A stretch of DNA of 16,871 bases from contig CALEMD010000167.1 of the NCBI GenBank assembly GCA_937902945.1, positions 1 to 16,871 on the forward strand, written 5' to 3'. Below, piece after piece: positions 8,100 through 16,026 of this stretch. Both the position numbers and the translations under genes were made by a program. Source of the DNA: an uncultured Erysipelotrichaceae bacterium (GTDB lineage Bacteria; Bacillota_I; Bacilli_A; Erysipelotrichales; Erysipelotrichaceae). Each line of letters opens with the position of its first letter. The first letter of the stretch is position 1. The notes below the pieces were generated by a model that saw only the letters and a list, made by a program, of their open reading frames with translations, had not been told where the DNA came from and did not search any database.

Positions 8100-9519
8100 A
8101 ATAGTTCAGTATCGGATGGCGTGCAGCCTGCACTTCATCCGGTCTGCTGTATTCAGTTGTAAATGGCGCATGATCAAAATCAATATCGTGATTCACTGCT
8201 TCGTCATAAATTTCATGCAATGCCTCTGATGCCTTATCAAGTGTGTAGACAGATTCTGTCTCAGTCGGTTCAAACATCAGCGCTTCATGAACAATCATTG
8301 GGAAGTACATTGTCGGCGGATGCATCTGGTAATCAATCATTCTCTTGGCAATACCCATGGCACTGACTCCTGCTGTGTCTTTCAGATTCTGCAGGCTCAG
8401 CACAAACTCATGCATGCATATTCTGTCATATGCAGGCGTATATACATCCTTCAATTGATGCATCAGATAGTTTGCATTCAGCACCGCATTCTCACTTGTC
8501 TTTTTAAGCCCCTCTGCACCAAGCACAGTTATATAAGTCAAAGCTCTTACAAGAACAAGGAATGAGCCGCTGAAGGCACGTACTTTTCCAATCGAATGTT
8601 CAGGTGTATAGAAGGCATATACTCCATTCTCTTCCTTTACCATTGGATGCGGCATAAACGGTGCAAGATTCTTTTTGCATCCGATTGCACCTGCACCAGG
8701 TCCCCCACCGCCATGAGGTGTACTGAATGTTTTATGCAGATTCAGATGCACACAGTCAAAACCCATATCACCAGGTCTTGATATGCCCATGATGGCATTC
8801 AGGTTGGCTCCGTCGTAATAGCATAATCCTCCAGCCGCATGCACTCTCTTCGTTATTTCCAATATGCCTGTATCATACAGACCAAGCGTATTCGGATTTG
8901 TAAGCATCAGTCCAGCAACTGTATCATCAAGAACCTTATCCAGTTCATCTAGATCTACCAATCCATTTTTACTGCTGATGGAAATGACTTCAAACCCATT
9001 CATATGAGCACTGGCAGGATTGGTGCCATGAGCTGAATCAGGCACAATGATCTTTGTTCGCTTTGTATCGTGTCTGTATTCATGATATGCCTTGATCAGG
9101 CATAGTCCTGTAAACTCTCCATGTGCTCCAGCGGAAGGCTGCAGTCCCATTTCATCCATTCCAGTGATCTCACTTAGATCATGAGAAAGTGTATGCATCA
9201 ATTTCAGACTTCCCTGAACAGTGGCTGCATCCTGCAATGGATGAATATCAGTAAAGCCTTTCAGTGCTGCAGCTTCTTCGTTGACCTTTGGATTGTACTT
9301 CATCGTGCATGAGCCTAACGGATAGAAGCCTTTGTCCACACCGTAGGTCTGTTCACTCAATTCCGTATAATGACGGACTAATTCACATTCACTGACTTCT
9401 GGAAGCTTTGCGTCTTTTTCTCTTCTCAGTTCTGGCGCAAACGCATAGACCGGCAGATTCACTGCTGGCAGTTTTGTGCAGCGATGCCCTGCATGGGATT
9501 CTTCGAATATGAGATTCAT
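8068..9519 (-). CDS. gcvPB: Glycine dehydrogenase (decarboxylating) subunit 2
   Basis: This is the PLP-binding half of the split P protein. With GcvPA it decarboxylates glycine and passes the aminomethyl group to lipoyl-GcvH. I choose ATG 9519 (MNLIFEESHAGHRC, 483 residues), because AAGGAGGT lies 6 bases before it. The longer frame from 9588 adds 23 residues that merely read through the end of gcvPA. The PLP lysine is Lys263 in HLNLHKTFSTPHGGGGPG. Other family blocks are GFYPLGSCTMKYNPK, DSAHGTNPASAHM and FSGSFLVLVRALTYI. The start forms an ATGA overlap with the gcvPA stop, which fits the stoichiometric heterotetramer. Length and motifs are typical. Confidence 0.96.
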   Translation of the reverse strand: MNLIFEESHAGHRCTKLPAVNLPVYAFAPELRREKDAKLPEVSECELVRHYTELSEQTYGVDKGFYPLGSCTMKYNPKVNEEAAALKGFTDIHPLQDAATVQGSLKLMHTLSHDLSEITGMDEMGLQPSAGAHGEFTGLCLIKAYHEYRHDTKRTKIIVPDSAHGTNPASAHMNGFEVISISSKNGLVDLDELDKVLDDTVAGLMLTNPNTLGLYDTGILEITKRVHAAGGLCYYDGANLNAIMGISRPGDMGFDCVHLNLHKTFSTPHGGGGPGAGAIGCKKNLAPFMPHPMVKEENGVYAFYTPEHSIGKVRAFSGSFLVLVRALTYITVLGAEGLKKTSENAVLNANYLMHQLKDVYTPAYDRICMHEFVLSLQNLKDTAGVSAMGIAKRMIDYQMHPPTMYFPMIVHEALMFEPTETESVYTLDKASEALHEIYDEAVNHDIDFDHAPFTTEYSRPDEVQAARHPILNYYAEETAHSDQ

Positions 9520-10832
9520 GCGCCTACCTCCTTCAGTACCTTTACCAGATGATCGATTTCCTGAATGGAATTTGCTTCTGTTGCACACACAAGCATTTCA
9601 TGCTCACTCAGTTCTAACGGTCCAAGAATTCCTTCTGCGTCCAATGCCTTATTGATCTTTTCAACAGGAACAGATGTCCTGATGACAAATTCCATGAAGA
9701 ATTCGCCCGAATCTGCGCGCGTGAAACCTGGAACAGAAGTTATCTCTTTCTCTGCATAATGAGCAAGGGTGGCACAGTTCTCTGCCATCTCCTTGAATCC
9801 TTCTTTGCCTAGAGCTGCCATATATACCGTATTGCGGAATGCACACAGAGCCTGATTGGAACAGATGCTGCTGGATGCTTTCTCGCGGCGTATATGCTGT
9901 TCACGTGCCTGCAGCGTCAATACATAGCAGCGATTGCCATGCCGATCCTGTGTCTGTCCGACAATTCTGCCTGGCAGTTTTCTCATCAGTTCTTTTGTGC
10001 AGGCCATAAAGCCGCAGTATGGACCTCCGCATCCCAGATCCAGCCCAAGACTCTGTCCTTCTCCTACCGCTATGTCACTGCCGCATTCTCCTGGTGTCTT
10101 CCAAAGTGCCAATGCTGTCGGATTTACACCGGTAATCACTTTCACTCTTGAGGCATGCGCTGTTTCTGCGATTGCGGAAACATCTTCATACAGTCCTCTG
10201 AAGTTAGGCTGCTCTGTATAAACACAGGCTGTATTTGCATCTATCATGTTCTTCAATGCTTCTATATCTGTTCTGCCGTCATTCAGCGGTATCTCTATAA
10301 TTTCTGCATTCTGACTGTGAGCATATGTATCCAGCACCATTCTGACTTCTGGATTGATGCCCGCTGAAACAAGTACTTTATGATGCATTGCATCTAAGCA
10401 CATGATCATTGCTTCCGCTGCTGCTTCTGCTCCATCATAGACAGATGCATTGGCTGTATGCATTCCAGTCAGTTCTGCAATCATACTCTGGTATTCAAAC
10501 ATTCCCATCAGAATGCCTTGAGACAGTTCAGCCTGATATGGTGTATAGGCAGTCACAAAACCGCTGATAGACGCAATGTTTCTGACGGCTGATGGAATCA
10601 GATGCCTATAGGCACCTGCACCTCTGAAAATCGTCTTATAGACCTTGTTCTGATCTGCTAGTTCCTGTATCTTTTCCAGTGCTTCAAACTCACTGACTCC
10701 TTCCGGAAGACGCAAAGAGCCAGAAAGCCTGGCTCCTTCAGGAACATCCGCATATAGATCATCCAGCTGATCAAGACCGATCGCTGACAGCATTTTCTGC
10801 TGTTCTTCTTTTGTATGCGCGATGTAGTCCAT
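9516..10832 (-). CDS. gcvPA: Glycine dehydrogenase (decarboxylating) subunit 1
   Basis: GcvPA is the other half of the split P protein, with the same fold as GcvPB but lacking the PLP lysine. It has 438 residues, close to the family norm of about 445. Recognisable blocks are FRGAGAYRHLIPSAV, TAYTPYQAELSQGILMGMFE (an active-site region), YDGAEAAAEA, EQPNFRGLYED and the C-terminal GPLELSEHEMLVCATE. Translation starts only 2 bases after the gcvH stop, with AAGGAGA inside the end of gcvH, and it overlaps gcvPB by 4 bases. The A/B split is typical of Bacillota, archaea and Thermus, unlike the single ~950-residue P protein of E. coli. Confidence 0.96.
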   Translation of the reverse strand: MDYIAHTKEEQQKMLSAIGLDQLDDLYADVPEGARLSGSLRLPEGVSEFEALEKIQELADQNKVYKTIFRGAGAYRHLIPSAVRNIASISGFVTAYTPYQAELSQGILMGMFEYQSMIAELTGMHTANASVYDGAEAAAEAMIMCLDAMHHKVLVSAGINPEVRMVLDTYAHSQNAEIIEIPLNDGRTDIEALKNMIDANTACVYTEQPNFRGLYEDVSAIAETAHASRVKVITGVNPTALALWKTPGECGSDIAVGEGQSLGLDLGCGGPYCGFMACTKELMRKLPGRIVGQTQDRHGNRCYVLTLQAREQHIRREKASSSICSNQALCAFRNTVYMAALGKEGFKEMAENCATLAHYAEKEITSVPGFTRADSGEFFMEFVIRTSVPVEKINKALDAEGILGPLELSEHEMLVCATEANSIQEIDHLVKVLKEVGA

Positions 10833-10834
10833 TA

Positions 10835-11206
10835 TTATTTCTCCTTGATCAAAGCAGTATATGCTGCTGCATCCATCAATTCTTCACTATCCGTTATATC
10901 CGTAATTTTGCACAGCCATGTGCCATACGGATCCGCATTGACACTTGCCGGATCATCTGCCGGCGCTTGGTTAATCTCTGTAACCATTCCGCTGAGCGGC
11001 GCATAGACATCACTGACTGCTTTAACAGATTCAACATCACCAAGGATTGTTCCCTTGACACATGGTCCTGGGTTTATAGATACAAATACGATATCTCCCA
11101 ACTGTTCCTGCGCATAATCGCTCAATCCAACCAATGCTGTGTGCTCATCAATCCATTTAACCCATTCATGTGTTTTGGTGTACTTCAAATCCTGTTCGAT
11201 TTTGAT
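10835..11206 (-). CDS. gcvH: Glycine cleavage system H protein (apparent ATC start codon)
   Basis: GcvH carries the lipoyl arm between the P, T and L proteins. The lipoyl lysine is Lys62 in GDVESVKAVSD, and GLSDYAQEQLGDIVFV is the usual hammerhead strand region. The N-terminus should read like (M)KIEQDLKYTKTHEWV, as in relatives. The codon at that methionine position is ATC (11204-11206), 8 bases after a GGAGG site at 11215-11219. Starting there gives 123 residues and puts the lipoyl lysine at the usual number. Other in-frame choices are worse. A TTG at 11249-11251 lies inside gcvT with a poor site and adds 15 residues that translate the ribosome binding site. A TTG at the DLK leucine is too far from GGAGG. 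The ATC may be a genuine non-canonical start, a mutation, or a sequence error. Confidence 0.9.
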   Translation of the reverse strand: MKIEQDLKYTKTHEWVKWIDEHTALVGLSDYAQEQLGDIVFVSINPGPCVKGTILGDVESVKAVSDVYAPLSGMVTEINQAPADDPASVNADPYGTWLCKITDITDSEELMDAAAYTALIKEK

Positions 11207-11214
11207 ATTATATT

Positions 11215-11219
11215 CCTCC
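11215..11219 (-). promoter_or_regulatory. gcvH ribosome binding site (places the start at ATC)
   Basis: On the minus strand TGAGGAGGA overlaps the gcvT stop codon (TGA at 11220-11222). The GGAGG core ends 8 bases before ATC 11206, an ideal spacing. No ATG, GTG or TTG occurs in the gcvH frame within 4-14 bases of it. Confidence 0.7.
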
Positions 11220-12302
11220 TCAGGCTTTCTTCTTATAGAACGGAAGTTCAACTACTTCCGCTTTCAGTTTTCTTCCGCGCACATCTATCAGTACCTCTGT
11301 ACCTAATTGTGCATACGCATTATCTATGATTGCCATTGCATATGCACCCTGCAGATATGGCAGGAATGTACCGCTGGTAGTATGGCCGATCTTTGTATCG
11401 CCTGCGTACACATCACAGTGCTCACGGGCTATTCCTCTGTCGAGTACTTTCAGTCCGACTCTGTCGGTATGGAATTCTCTGCCCTGCAATGCTTTCCTGC
11501 CTACAAAGTCTTCCTTCTCCATCTTTATATAGCGAGCAAGCCCCACTTCCTGCGGAGCTGTTGAATCATTCATCTCATGACCATATAAAGGCATAGATGC
11601 TTCTAGACGCAATGTATCCCGGCACCCCAGTCCGCAAGGTTCTATCTGTTCTTCTTTTCCTGCTTCCAGCAGTGCCTTGTATACCTTGGTTCCATCTTCT
11701 GCATCGCAGTATATTTCAAAGCCATCTTCACCCGTATAGCCGGTCCGTGACACAAGTGCTTTCACGCCTGCCACCTGCATCTGCTCAGTAAACGTGTAAT
11801 ATTTCTGCGGCAATTCATCACCATTGCAGACTTTCTTAGTGATCTCTTCTGCTTTAGGACCCTGAATTGCTATCTGTGCAACACTGTCGCTGATATCCTT
11901 CAGTTCAATGCCTTCTTTCAGATGATCTTTGATCCATGCATAGTCCTTGTCTTTATTTGCCGCATTCACAACCAGCAGAATTTTCGTATCGCTGATGTCA
12001 TAGATCAGCAGATCATCCACAATTCCACCCTGCTCATTCAGCAGCGGCGAATAGCGTATCTTCCCTGGTACAATCTTATGAATGTCGTTGCATACAAGCC
12101 AGTTGACATATTCAATGACATGATCGCCTGTAAGTACCAGTTCTCCCATGTGACTGACATCAAAAAGCCCAGCTCTTTCTCTTACTGCCTTGTGCTCTTC
12201 CAGTATACCTGCATACTGTACTGGCAAAAGCCAACCGGCAAAATCCACAATCTTTCCATTCAATGACTCATGCAGCTCATACAGCGGTGTTTTCTTTGGC
12301 AT
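11220..12302 (-). CDS. gcvT: Glycine cleavage system T protein (aminomethyltransferase)
   Basis: GcvT moves the one-carbon unit from aminomethyl-lipoyl GcvH to tetrahydrofolate, releasing ammonia and 5,10-methylene-THF. It has 360 residues, standard for the family. The N-terminus TPLYELHESLNGKIVDFAGW and FDVSHMGE are diagnostic. GGIVDDLL (92-99) holds the catalytic aspartate position (Asp96 or Asp97). RTGYTGEDGFEIY and LGCRDTLRLEASMPLYGHE follow, and the C-terminal barrel begins near residue 280 with GHTTSGTFLP as its marker. The start ATG has AGGAGGT 5-6 bases upstream. It is the first gene of the operon, about 32 bases after the predicted transcript start. Confidence 0.97.
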   Translation of the reverse strand: MPKKTPLYELHESLNGKIVDFAGWLLPVQYAGILEEHKAVRERAGLFDVSHMGELVLTGDHVIEYVNWLVCNDIHKIVPGKIRYSPLLNEQGGIVDDLLIYDISDTKILLVVNAANKDKDYAWIKDHLKEGIELKDISDSVAQIAIQGPKAEEITKKVCNGDELPQKYYTFTEQMQVAGVKALVSRTGYTGEDGFEIYCDAEDGTKVYKALLEAGKEEQIEPCGLGCRDTLRLEASMPLYGHEMNDSTAPQEVGLARYIKMEKEDFVGRKALQGREFHTDRVGLKVLDRGIAREHCDVYAGDTKIGHTTSGTFLPYLQGAYAMAIIDNAYAQLGTEVLIDVRGRKLKAEVVELPFYKKKA

Positions 12303-12340
12303 ATGACCTCCTGAAAAGCTTGATTGATTATTCTTTAGTC

Positions 12341-12349
12341 ATTATAGCA
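12341..12349 (-). promoter_or_regulatory. gcv operon promoter (extended -10)
   Basis: TGCTATAAT on the minus strand is a perfect extended -10 element, with transcription expected near 12334. The -35 region at the right distance (ACTCAG, 12364-12369) is poor, as often with extended -10 promoters; TTGCCA occurs but 22 bases away. The 5' UTR would be only about 32 bases, and only about 60 bases lie between the -10 box and the terminator of the preceding operon. A glycine riboswitch (over 80 bases even for one aptamer) cannot fit in that UTR. Confidence 0.6.
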
Positions 12350-12402
12350 AATATAAATGATCACTGAGTGGCAATATGGTGAATTTCCGATACCATTGTT
12401 AT

Positions 12403-12438
12403 AAAAAAAACAGTTCCTTTTCTCAAACAGGAACTGTT
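12403..12438 (-). terminator. Rho-independent terminator of the sugar operon
   Basis: On the minus strand AACAGTTCCT (12429-12438) and AGGAACTGTT (12409-12418) form a perfect 10-pair stem around a 10-base loop, followed by eight or more T. It begins about 15 bases after the rpiB stop and separates the sugar operon from the gcv operon. Confidence 0.92.
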
Positions 12439-12453
12439 CAAACAAGTAAGCAT

Positions 12454-12921
12454 TCATTCATTATCCGCATCGGAAAGATTCTGTGTTTCTTCGATTTCTG
12501 CAATCATATCAATCCGTTTTTGATGACGTCCGCCTTCATACTGAGCGTTCAGCCATTCATCAACGATCATCTTTGCTGTTTCAATGCCAATTACTCTTGA
12601 ACCAAAAGCAATGATATTTGAATTGTTATGCTGTTTGGAAAGCTTTGCTGAATATGGTTCACTGCAAACGCACGCACGGACGCCATGCACTTTGTTTGCG
12701 GCCAGTGAAATCCCCACTCCTGTTCCGCATATCAGTATGCCACCATCCACTTCACCGGAAGCCACCATTTTCCCAACTCTATAGCCACTTACTGGATAAT
12801 TGAATCGCTCTTCAGAATCCGTTCCAACATTGATAATCTCAATGCCTTTATTCCGAACATATTCCATGATTTCATTTTTCATCTGTACTGCAACATGATC
12901 ATTTCCAATCGCTAATTTCAT
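12454..12921 (-). CDS. rpiB: Ribose-5-phosphate isomerase B / probable allose-6-phosphate isomerase
   Basis: RpiB-type enzymes interconvert aldose and ketose phosphates: ribose-5-P with ribulose-5-P, and in E. coli also allose-6-P with allulose-6-P. The 155-residue protein shows the family blocks GNDHVAVQMK (Asp8, His9), ILICGTGVGIS with catalytic Cys65, SKQHNNSNIIAFGSRV with His98, and GRHQKR. By eye it resembles E. coli RpiB (VDGGILICGTGVGIS, WLxAQYEGGRHQxR) more than LacA or LacB. It is the last gene before the terminator, 11 bases after the preceding ORF, with GAGGAAAG upstream of its ATG. Linkage to an AlsE-like epimerase and a PTS permease argues for the allose-6-phosphate isomerase role; ribose-5-P isomerase or another RpiB-type reaction remains possible. 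Confidence 0.9.
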   Translation of the reverse strand: MKLAIGNDHVAVQMKNEIMEYVRNKGIEIINVGTDSEERFNYPVSGYRVGKMVASGEVDGGILICGTGVGISLAANKVHGVRACVCSEPYSAKLSKQHNNSNIIAFGSRVIGIETAKMIVDEWLNAQYEGGRHQKRIDMIAEIEETQNLSDADNE

Positions 12922-12932
12922 TGTTCTTTCCT

Positions 12933-13862
12933 CTATCGATTAGTGCTCGCCATTCTAAACCAAGTATAATGCTCACCTTTAATTGACACAGACAGCTGAT
13001 ATACATTTTTAGGCCATGAGCATCCACCAAATCCGCCATCTCCAATCGCTTGTATATCTGCTCCAGTCTGTTTCATCAGAATGGCAACCTGTCGGATCGT
13101 ATCTTCATCTGCACATTCTACGGATGAATCTAGGAAACACATTGCCAGTGTTCCCTTTTTATAAGAGTGTATATATTGCACAAGCCCGCGGATATCCTCT
13201 ACAGTGATGCCTCCTCTAGATCCAGGACACGGAAGATCTATGCAGTCTGCTCCAGCATCAATCAAATGGCGGATGATCTCTTTTGTATCATATTCAGCTG
13301 TCGGATCACCCAATACCTTTTCGTCGATACCATCTTCCCATTTCCCAGCCATGATTATCATAGAGTCGCCAAGCAGTTCCTTTGCAGTTTTAGTAGCATG
13401 TATTACATCCTGCAGTGATGTATGACTTCCTGGATTCCCTCCTAGTACAATAAAGTCTGCCCCTAATTCTCTGCATTTGAGAATGTGCTCTTTTGAGGCA
13501 ATCATCCCCGCACGCCGATACAGCGACGATCCTTCTTCACTGCCTTCTTTTGGACATCCTAAGTACACACCAATAGGTCGATTGCATCTCTTTTTCAACT
13601 CTTTAATGCTTAATCCGCATAATCCCGGATTATTACTTAAGTCATCTAAATCAATTGTATTCAGCATAACCATGTCTGCACCGAATGCGAACATCAGTTC
13701 TGCATTTGTAATACCGCGAACTGTTCCATTTCCTGCAAACAGCAGATGCTGTCCCATAATTACCCTGCACTCAGATTTATAGATGGATTCCTTTAATTCT
13801 GCAGGTGACATCTTTTCAATTTCACTTTTTGAAGCACTGATCAACCGTATGACTTCTGACAT
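12933..13862 (-). CDS. Uncharacterised TIM-barrel-like protein of the sugar operon
   Basis: The function is unknown. The 309-residue protein starts at an ATG with AGAGG 7 bases upstream and overlaps alsE by 22 bases, so it is clearly part of the operon. There is no signal peptide or membrane segment. The pattern of hydrophobic strands followed by glycine-rich turns suggests a (beta/alpha)8 barrel: FAFGADMVMLNTID near 60, GVYLGCPKEG near 100, GADFIVLGGNPGSH near 135, DAGADCIDLPCPGSRGG near 205, and GADIQAIGDGGFGGC near 280. I believe it belongs to the family called DUF7916 (recalled, not searched), whose members are often mislabelled haloacid dehalogenase-like; I see no DxDxT motif to support that label. 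A similar hypothetical gene sits in the Listeria monocytogenes allose cassette (lmo0734-0739), from memory. A sugar-phosphate enzyme or aldolase-like role is a guess from context. Confidence 0.85.
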   Translation of the reverse strand: MSEVIRLISASKSEIEKMSPAELKESIYKSECRVIMGQHLLFAGNGTVRGITNAELMFAFGADMVMLNTIDLDDLSNNPGLCGLSIKELKKRCNRPIGVYLGCPKEGSEEGSSLYRRAGMIASKEHILKCRELGADFIVLGGNPGSHTSLQDVIHATKTAKELLGDSMIIMAGKWEDGIDEKVLGDPTAEYDTKEIIRHLIDAGADCIDLPCPGSRGGITVEDIRGLVQYIHSYKKGTLAMCFLDSSVECADEDTIRQVAILMKQTGADIQAIGDGGFGGCSWPKNVYQLSVSIKGEHYTWFRMASTNR

Positions 13863-14530
13863 GAATTAACCTCTTTCTTTGATTCTGCTCGCAATTCCTG
13901 AATGATGTCTCTGTATGCTCTATCTTTTCCAAACAATGCAGAAGTTCCAAGGATAAATCCATCCGCACCGATTTCTGATAGTTCCTGAATTCTTTCAGGA
14001 GAACACGAACCATCTATAATAATTTTAAATCCGTATTTCTCCTTCTGCTCATTTAGTTTTTTGATTTTTTCTTTTACTGATTCAATGAATTTCTGGCCGG
14101 CAAACCCAGGATTTACAGTCATGACCATGACATAATCACATGCTGGCAGCATTTCTTCTATAGTGAAAATACTGGTGTCCGGATCAATTGCAATTCCTGC
14201 TTTCTTTCCTTTCGCATGTATATAACTAAGTGTTTTTGTTACATATCGCTCTGACTCCGGATGAATATAAATAATATCTGCCCCAGCATCAATAAACCAG
14301 TCTATCTTCTGTGAAGGCTGTTCAATCATCAAATGAACATCTACAGGTTTATCCGTGTATTTTTTAATGGTTCTTATGTCCATCAATCCCATTGCCATAT
14401 TCGGAACAAAACTGCCATCCATGATATCGCAATGAAAAATATCTGCCCCAGCCGCATCTAGATTCAGTACTTCTTGCTTCAAACTCCCATAGTCCGCGCA
14501 CATCATGCTTGGACATAATATTTTATTCAT
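13841..14530 (-). CDS. alsE: D-allulose-6-phosphate 3-epimerase (AlsE-like, ribulose-phosphate epimerase family)
   Basis: This TIM-barrel metalloenzyme family epimerises C3 of ketose phosphates. I start it at ATG 14530 (MNKILCPSMMCAD, 229 residues) because TAGGAG lies 7 bases upstream; a TTG two codons earlier is not supported. Expected catalytic and metal residues are Ser8, His33 and Asp35 in HCDIMDG, His66 in DVHLM, and Asp173. Three blocks favour AlsE over ordinary Rpe: MTVNPGFAGQ (Rpe has MSVNPGFGGQ), IDGSC at 172-176 (Rpe has DGGV/DGGI) and GTSALF at 195-200 (Rpe has GSAIF). Product would be fructose-6-phosphate from allulose-6-phosphate. The end overlaps the next gene by 22 bases. Generic ribulose-phosphate 3-epimerase is the alternative. 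Confidence 0.82.
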   Translation of the reverse strand: MNKILCPSMMCADYGSLKQEVLNLDAAGADIFHCDIMDGSFVPNMAMGLMDIRTIKKYTDKPVDVHLMIEQPSQKIDWFIDAGADIIYIHPESERYVTKTLSYIHAKGKKAGIAIDPDTSIFTIEEMLPACDYVMVMTVNPGFAGQKFIESVKEKIKKLNEQKEKYGFKIIIDGSCSPERIQELSEIGADGFILGTSALFGKDRAYRDIIQELRAESKKEVNSCQKSYG

Positions 14531-14548
14531 TATCAATCTCCTATAAAT

Positions 14549-14578
14549 GCTGCAGTAAGATTTATGTCTTCCTGCAGC
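14549..14578 (-). other. Inverted repeat between the PTS gene and alsE
   Basis: GCTGCAG and CTGCAGC form a perfect 7-pair hairpin with a 16-base loop in the 62-base gap, just ahead of the alsE ribosome binding site. No T-run follows, so it is not a terminator. It could be an mRNA processing or stability element that sets permease and enzyme levels apart; this is inference. Confidence 0.4.
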
Positions 14579-14592
14579 CTTATGTCATCTTT

Positions 14593-15978
14593 TTATTGCT
14601 TTTTATTCTGTAATTCTGGATTTGCTGAATCACTGTACCCAAACAGATATGTGCAGATCATCGGTCCAAGCAGCGATAAGAACATAGCAACACAGAAATA
14701 TCCAAATCCTTCTCCGAAAAACAGCGGGAACGAAAGAATTCCAACAGGACCGCCAGCCAAGGCTGCAGCATTTCCTGCTCCGGCGATTCCACCGGCTATT
14801 GCTGCAAATACTACCGCAATATAGAAAGGTTTCTTATATTTCAGATTAACGCCATAAATTGACGGTTCTGTAATAGAGAATACACCTGTAATTCCCGCAG
14901 ATAGCGCTGTCTGTTTAATTTCTGGATCCTTTGTTTTAAAAGCAACGCCAAGTGCCGCTCCTGCCTGTGACCAGTTCGAAGGTCCCGTCATTGCGTTGAT
15001 GGTATTCCTTCCGTACATAGCCAGATTCAGTGTACCCAGAGGAACAATACCCCAGTGAAGTCCAAACACAACTAGAATCTGCCATGCGCCGCCTAGAATA
15101 ACCCCACAAATAATTGGGTTCAAATTGTACAGCCATGTATAACCAGATCCAATCCAGCCCTGCAAAGTGCTTGCAACAGGACCGATAACAAGAAACATAA
15201 TTGGCACTGTGATAACCAATGTCAATAGTGGAGTAAAGACATATCTAGCTACTGCAGGCACATACTTATCACAAGTATGCTGTATCAAGGACATAAACCA
15301 AATTGTAAGAATGATCGGAATAACGGATGATCCATATCCCTGTGTAGGGAACTGCAGCTGCATTCCAAGGAATGACAGTCCAGCTTCACTTTGAACCGCA
15401 GTCTGGATTGTACTGCTGCAGAGAGTCAAAGCAACAGCAACTGCCAGAAATGGGTTGCATTTGAAACGTTTTGCGGATGTGTAAGCTAAATAGATTGGAA
15501 GAAAATTGAAGATTGCATTGTATATTTCATTTAGAACAATATATGTACCGCTATCTTTTGCCAAACCGCAGAATGTAGTCAGCAGCATTAATACAGAACG
15601 GATCATTCCTGCCCCGATCAGTGCTGGCAGTATAGGCGTAAATATGGTTGTGACAAGATCAATTACTCGATCCATGAATTTCCCTTTTACTTTCATATCA
15701 TCTTTTTCAACCACATCTATTGCTTCACCCTGGATGCCAGTTATTTCCTGAACAGCATCAAATACGCCATTTACTTCATTGCCAATAACAACCTGAAACT
15801 GTCCTCCGCTCTCAACAACATTCAGTACACCTTTTATATTCTTAACAGCTTCTTTATCTGCTTTTGCGTTATCAATCAGTTTAAAACGTACTCTTGTAAC
15901 ACAATGTGTAATAGACTTGATGTTTTCTTTGCCGCCAACCCCTTTAACGATTTGCTCTGCGACCTGTTTATAATCCAT
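14593..15978 (-). CDS. PTS permease EIIBC, glucoside/sucrose-type family, no IIA domain
   Basis: This membrane protein imports a sugar while phosphorylating it. Residues 1-90 form the EIIB domain with the phosphocysteine Cys26 in THCVTRVRF. A linker (about 84-103) leads to the EIIC channel from about residue 105, with some ten hydrophobic segments and the motifs FGLHWGIVPLG (305-315) and SITEPSIYGVNLKYKKPF (368-385), the latter typical of the beta-glucoside/sucrose/trehalose branch. The chain ends at residue 461 with a polar tail and lacks the C-terminal IIA domain, so phosphate must come from a IIA protein encoded elsewhere. The start has GAGGAGG just upstream. As first gene of the operon next to alsE and rpiB, its substrate is plausibly D-allose or a similar hexose. 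Confidence 0.9.
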   Translation of the reverse strand: MDYKQVAEQIVKGVGGKENIKSITHCVTRVRFKLIDNAKADKEAVKNIKGVLNVVESGGQFQVVIGNEVNGVFDAVQEITGIQGEAIDVVEKDDMKVKGKFMDRVIDLVTTIFTPILPALIGAGMIRSVLMLLTTFCGLAKDSGTYIVLNEIYNAIFNFLPIYLAYTSAKRFKCNPFLAVAVALTLCSSTIQTAVQSEAGLSFLGMQLQFPTQGYGSSVIPIILTIWFMSLIQHTCDKYVPAVARYVFTPLLTLVITVPIMFLVIGPVASTLQGWIGSGYTWLYNLNPIICGVILGGAWQILVVFGLHWGIVPLGTLNLAMYGRNTINAMTGPSNWSQAGAALGVAFKTKDPEIKQTALSAGITGVFSITEPSIYGVNLKYKKPFYIAVVFAAIAGGIAGAGNAAALAGGPVGILSFPLFFGEGFGYFCVAMFLSLLGPMICTYLFGYSDSANPELQNKKQ

Positions 15979-16026
15979 AAATCCTCCTCGTGTTTTTTGG
16001 GATGAACGATACCTTTCCGGATAAGG

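Noticed and set aside
9520..9588. N-terminal extension of gcvPB from 9588
   Set aside because: It reads through the end of gcvPA in another frame; ATG 9519 has AAGGAGGT and the family N-terminus.
12303..12402. Glycine riboswitch upstream of gcvT
   Set aside because: The predicted 5' UTR is about 32 bases, too short for an aptamer, and no expression platform is visible.
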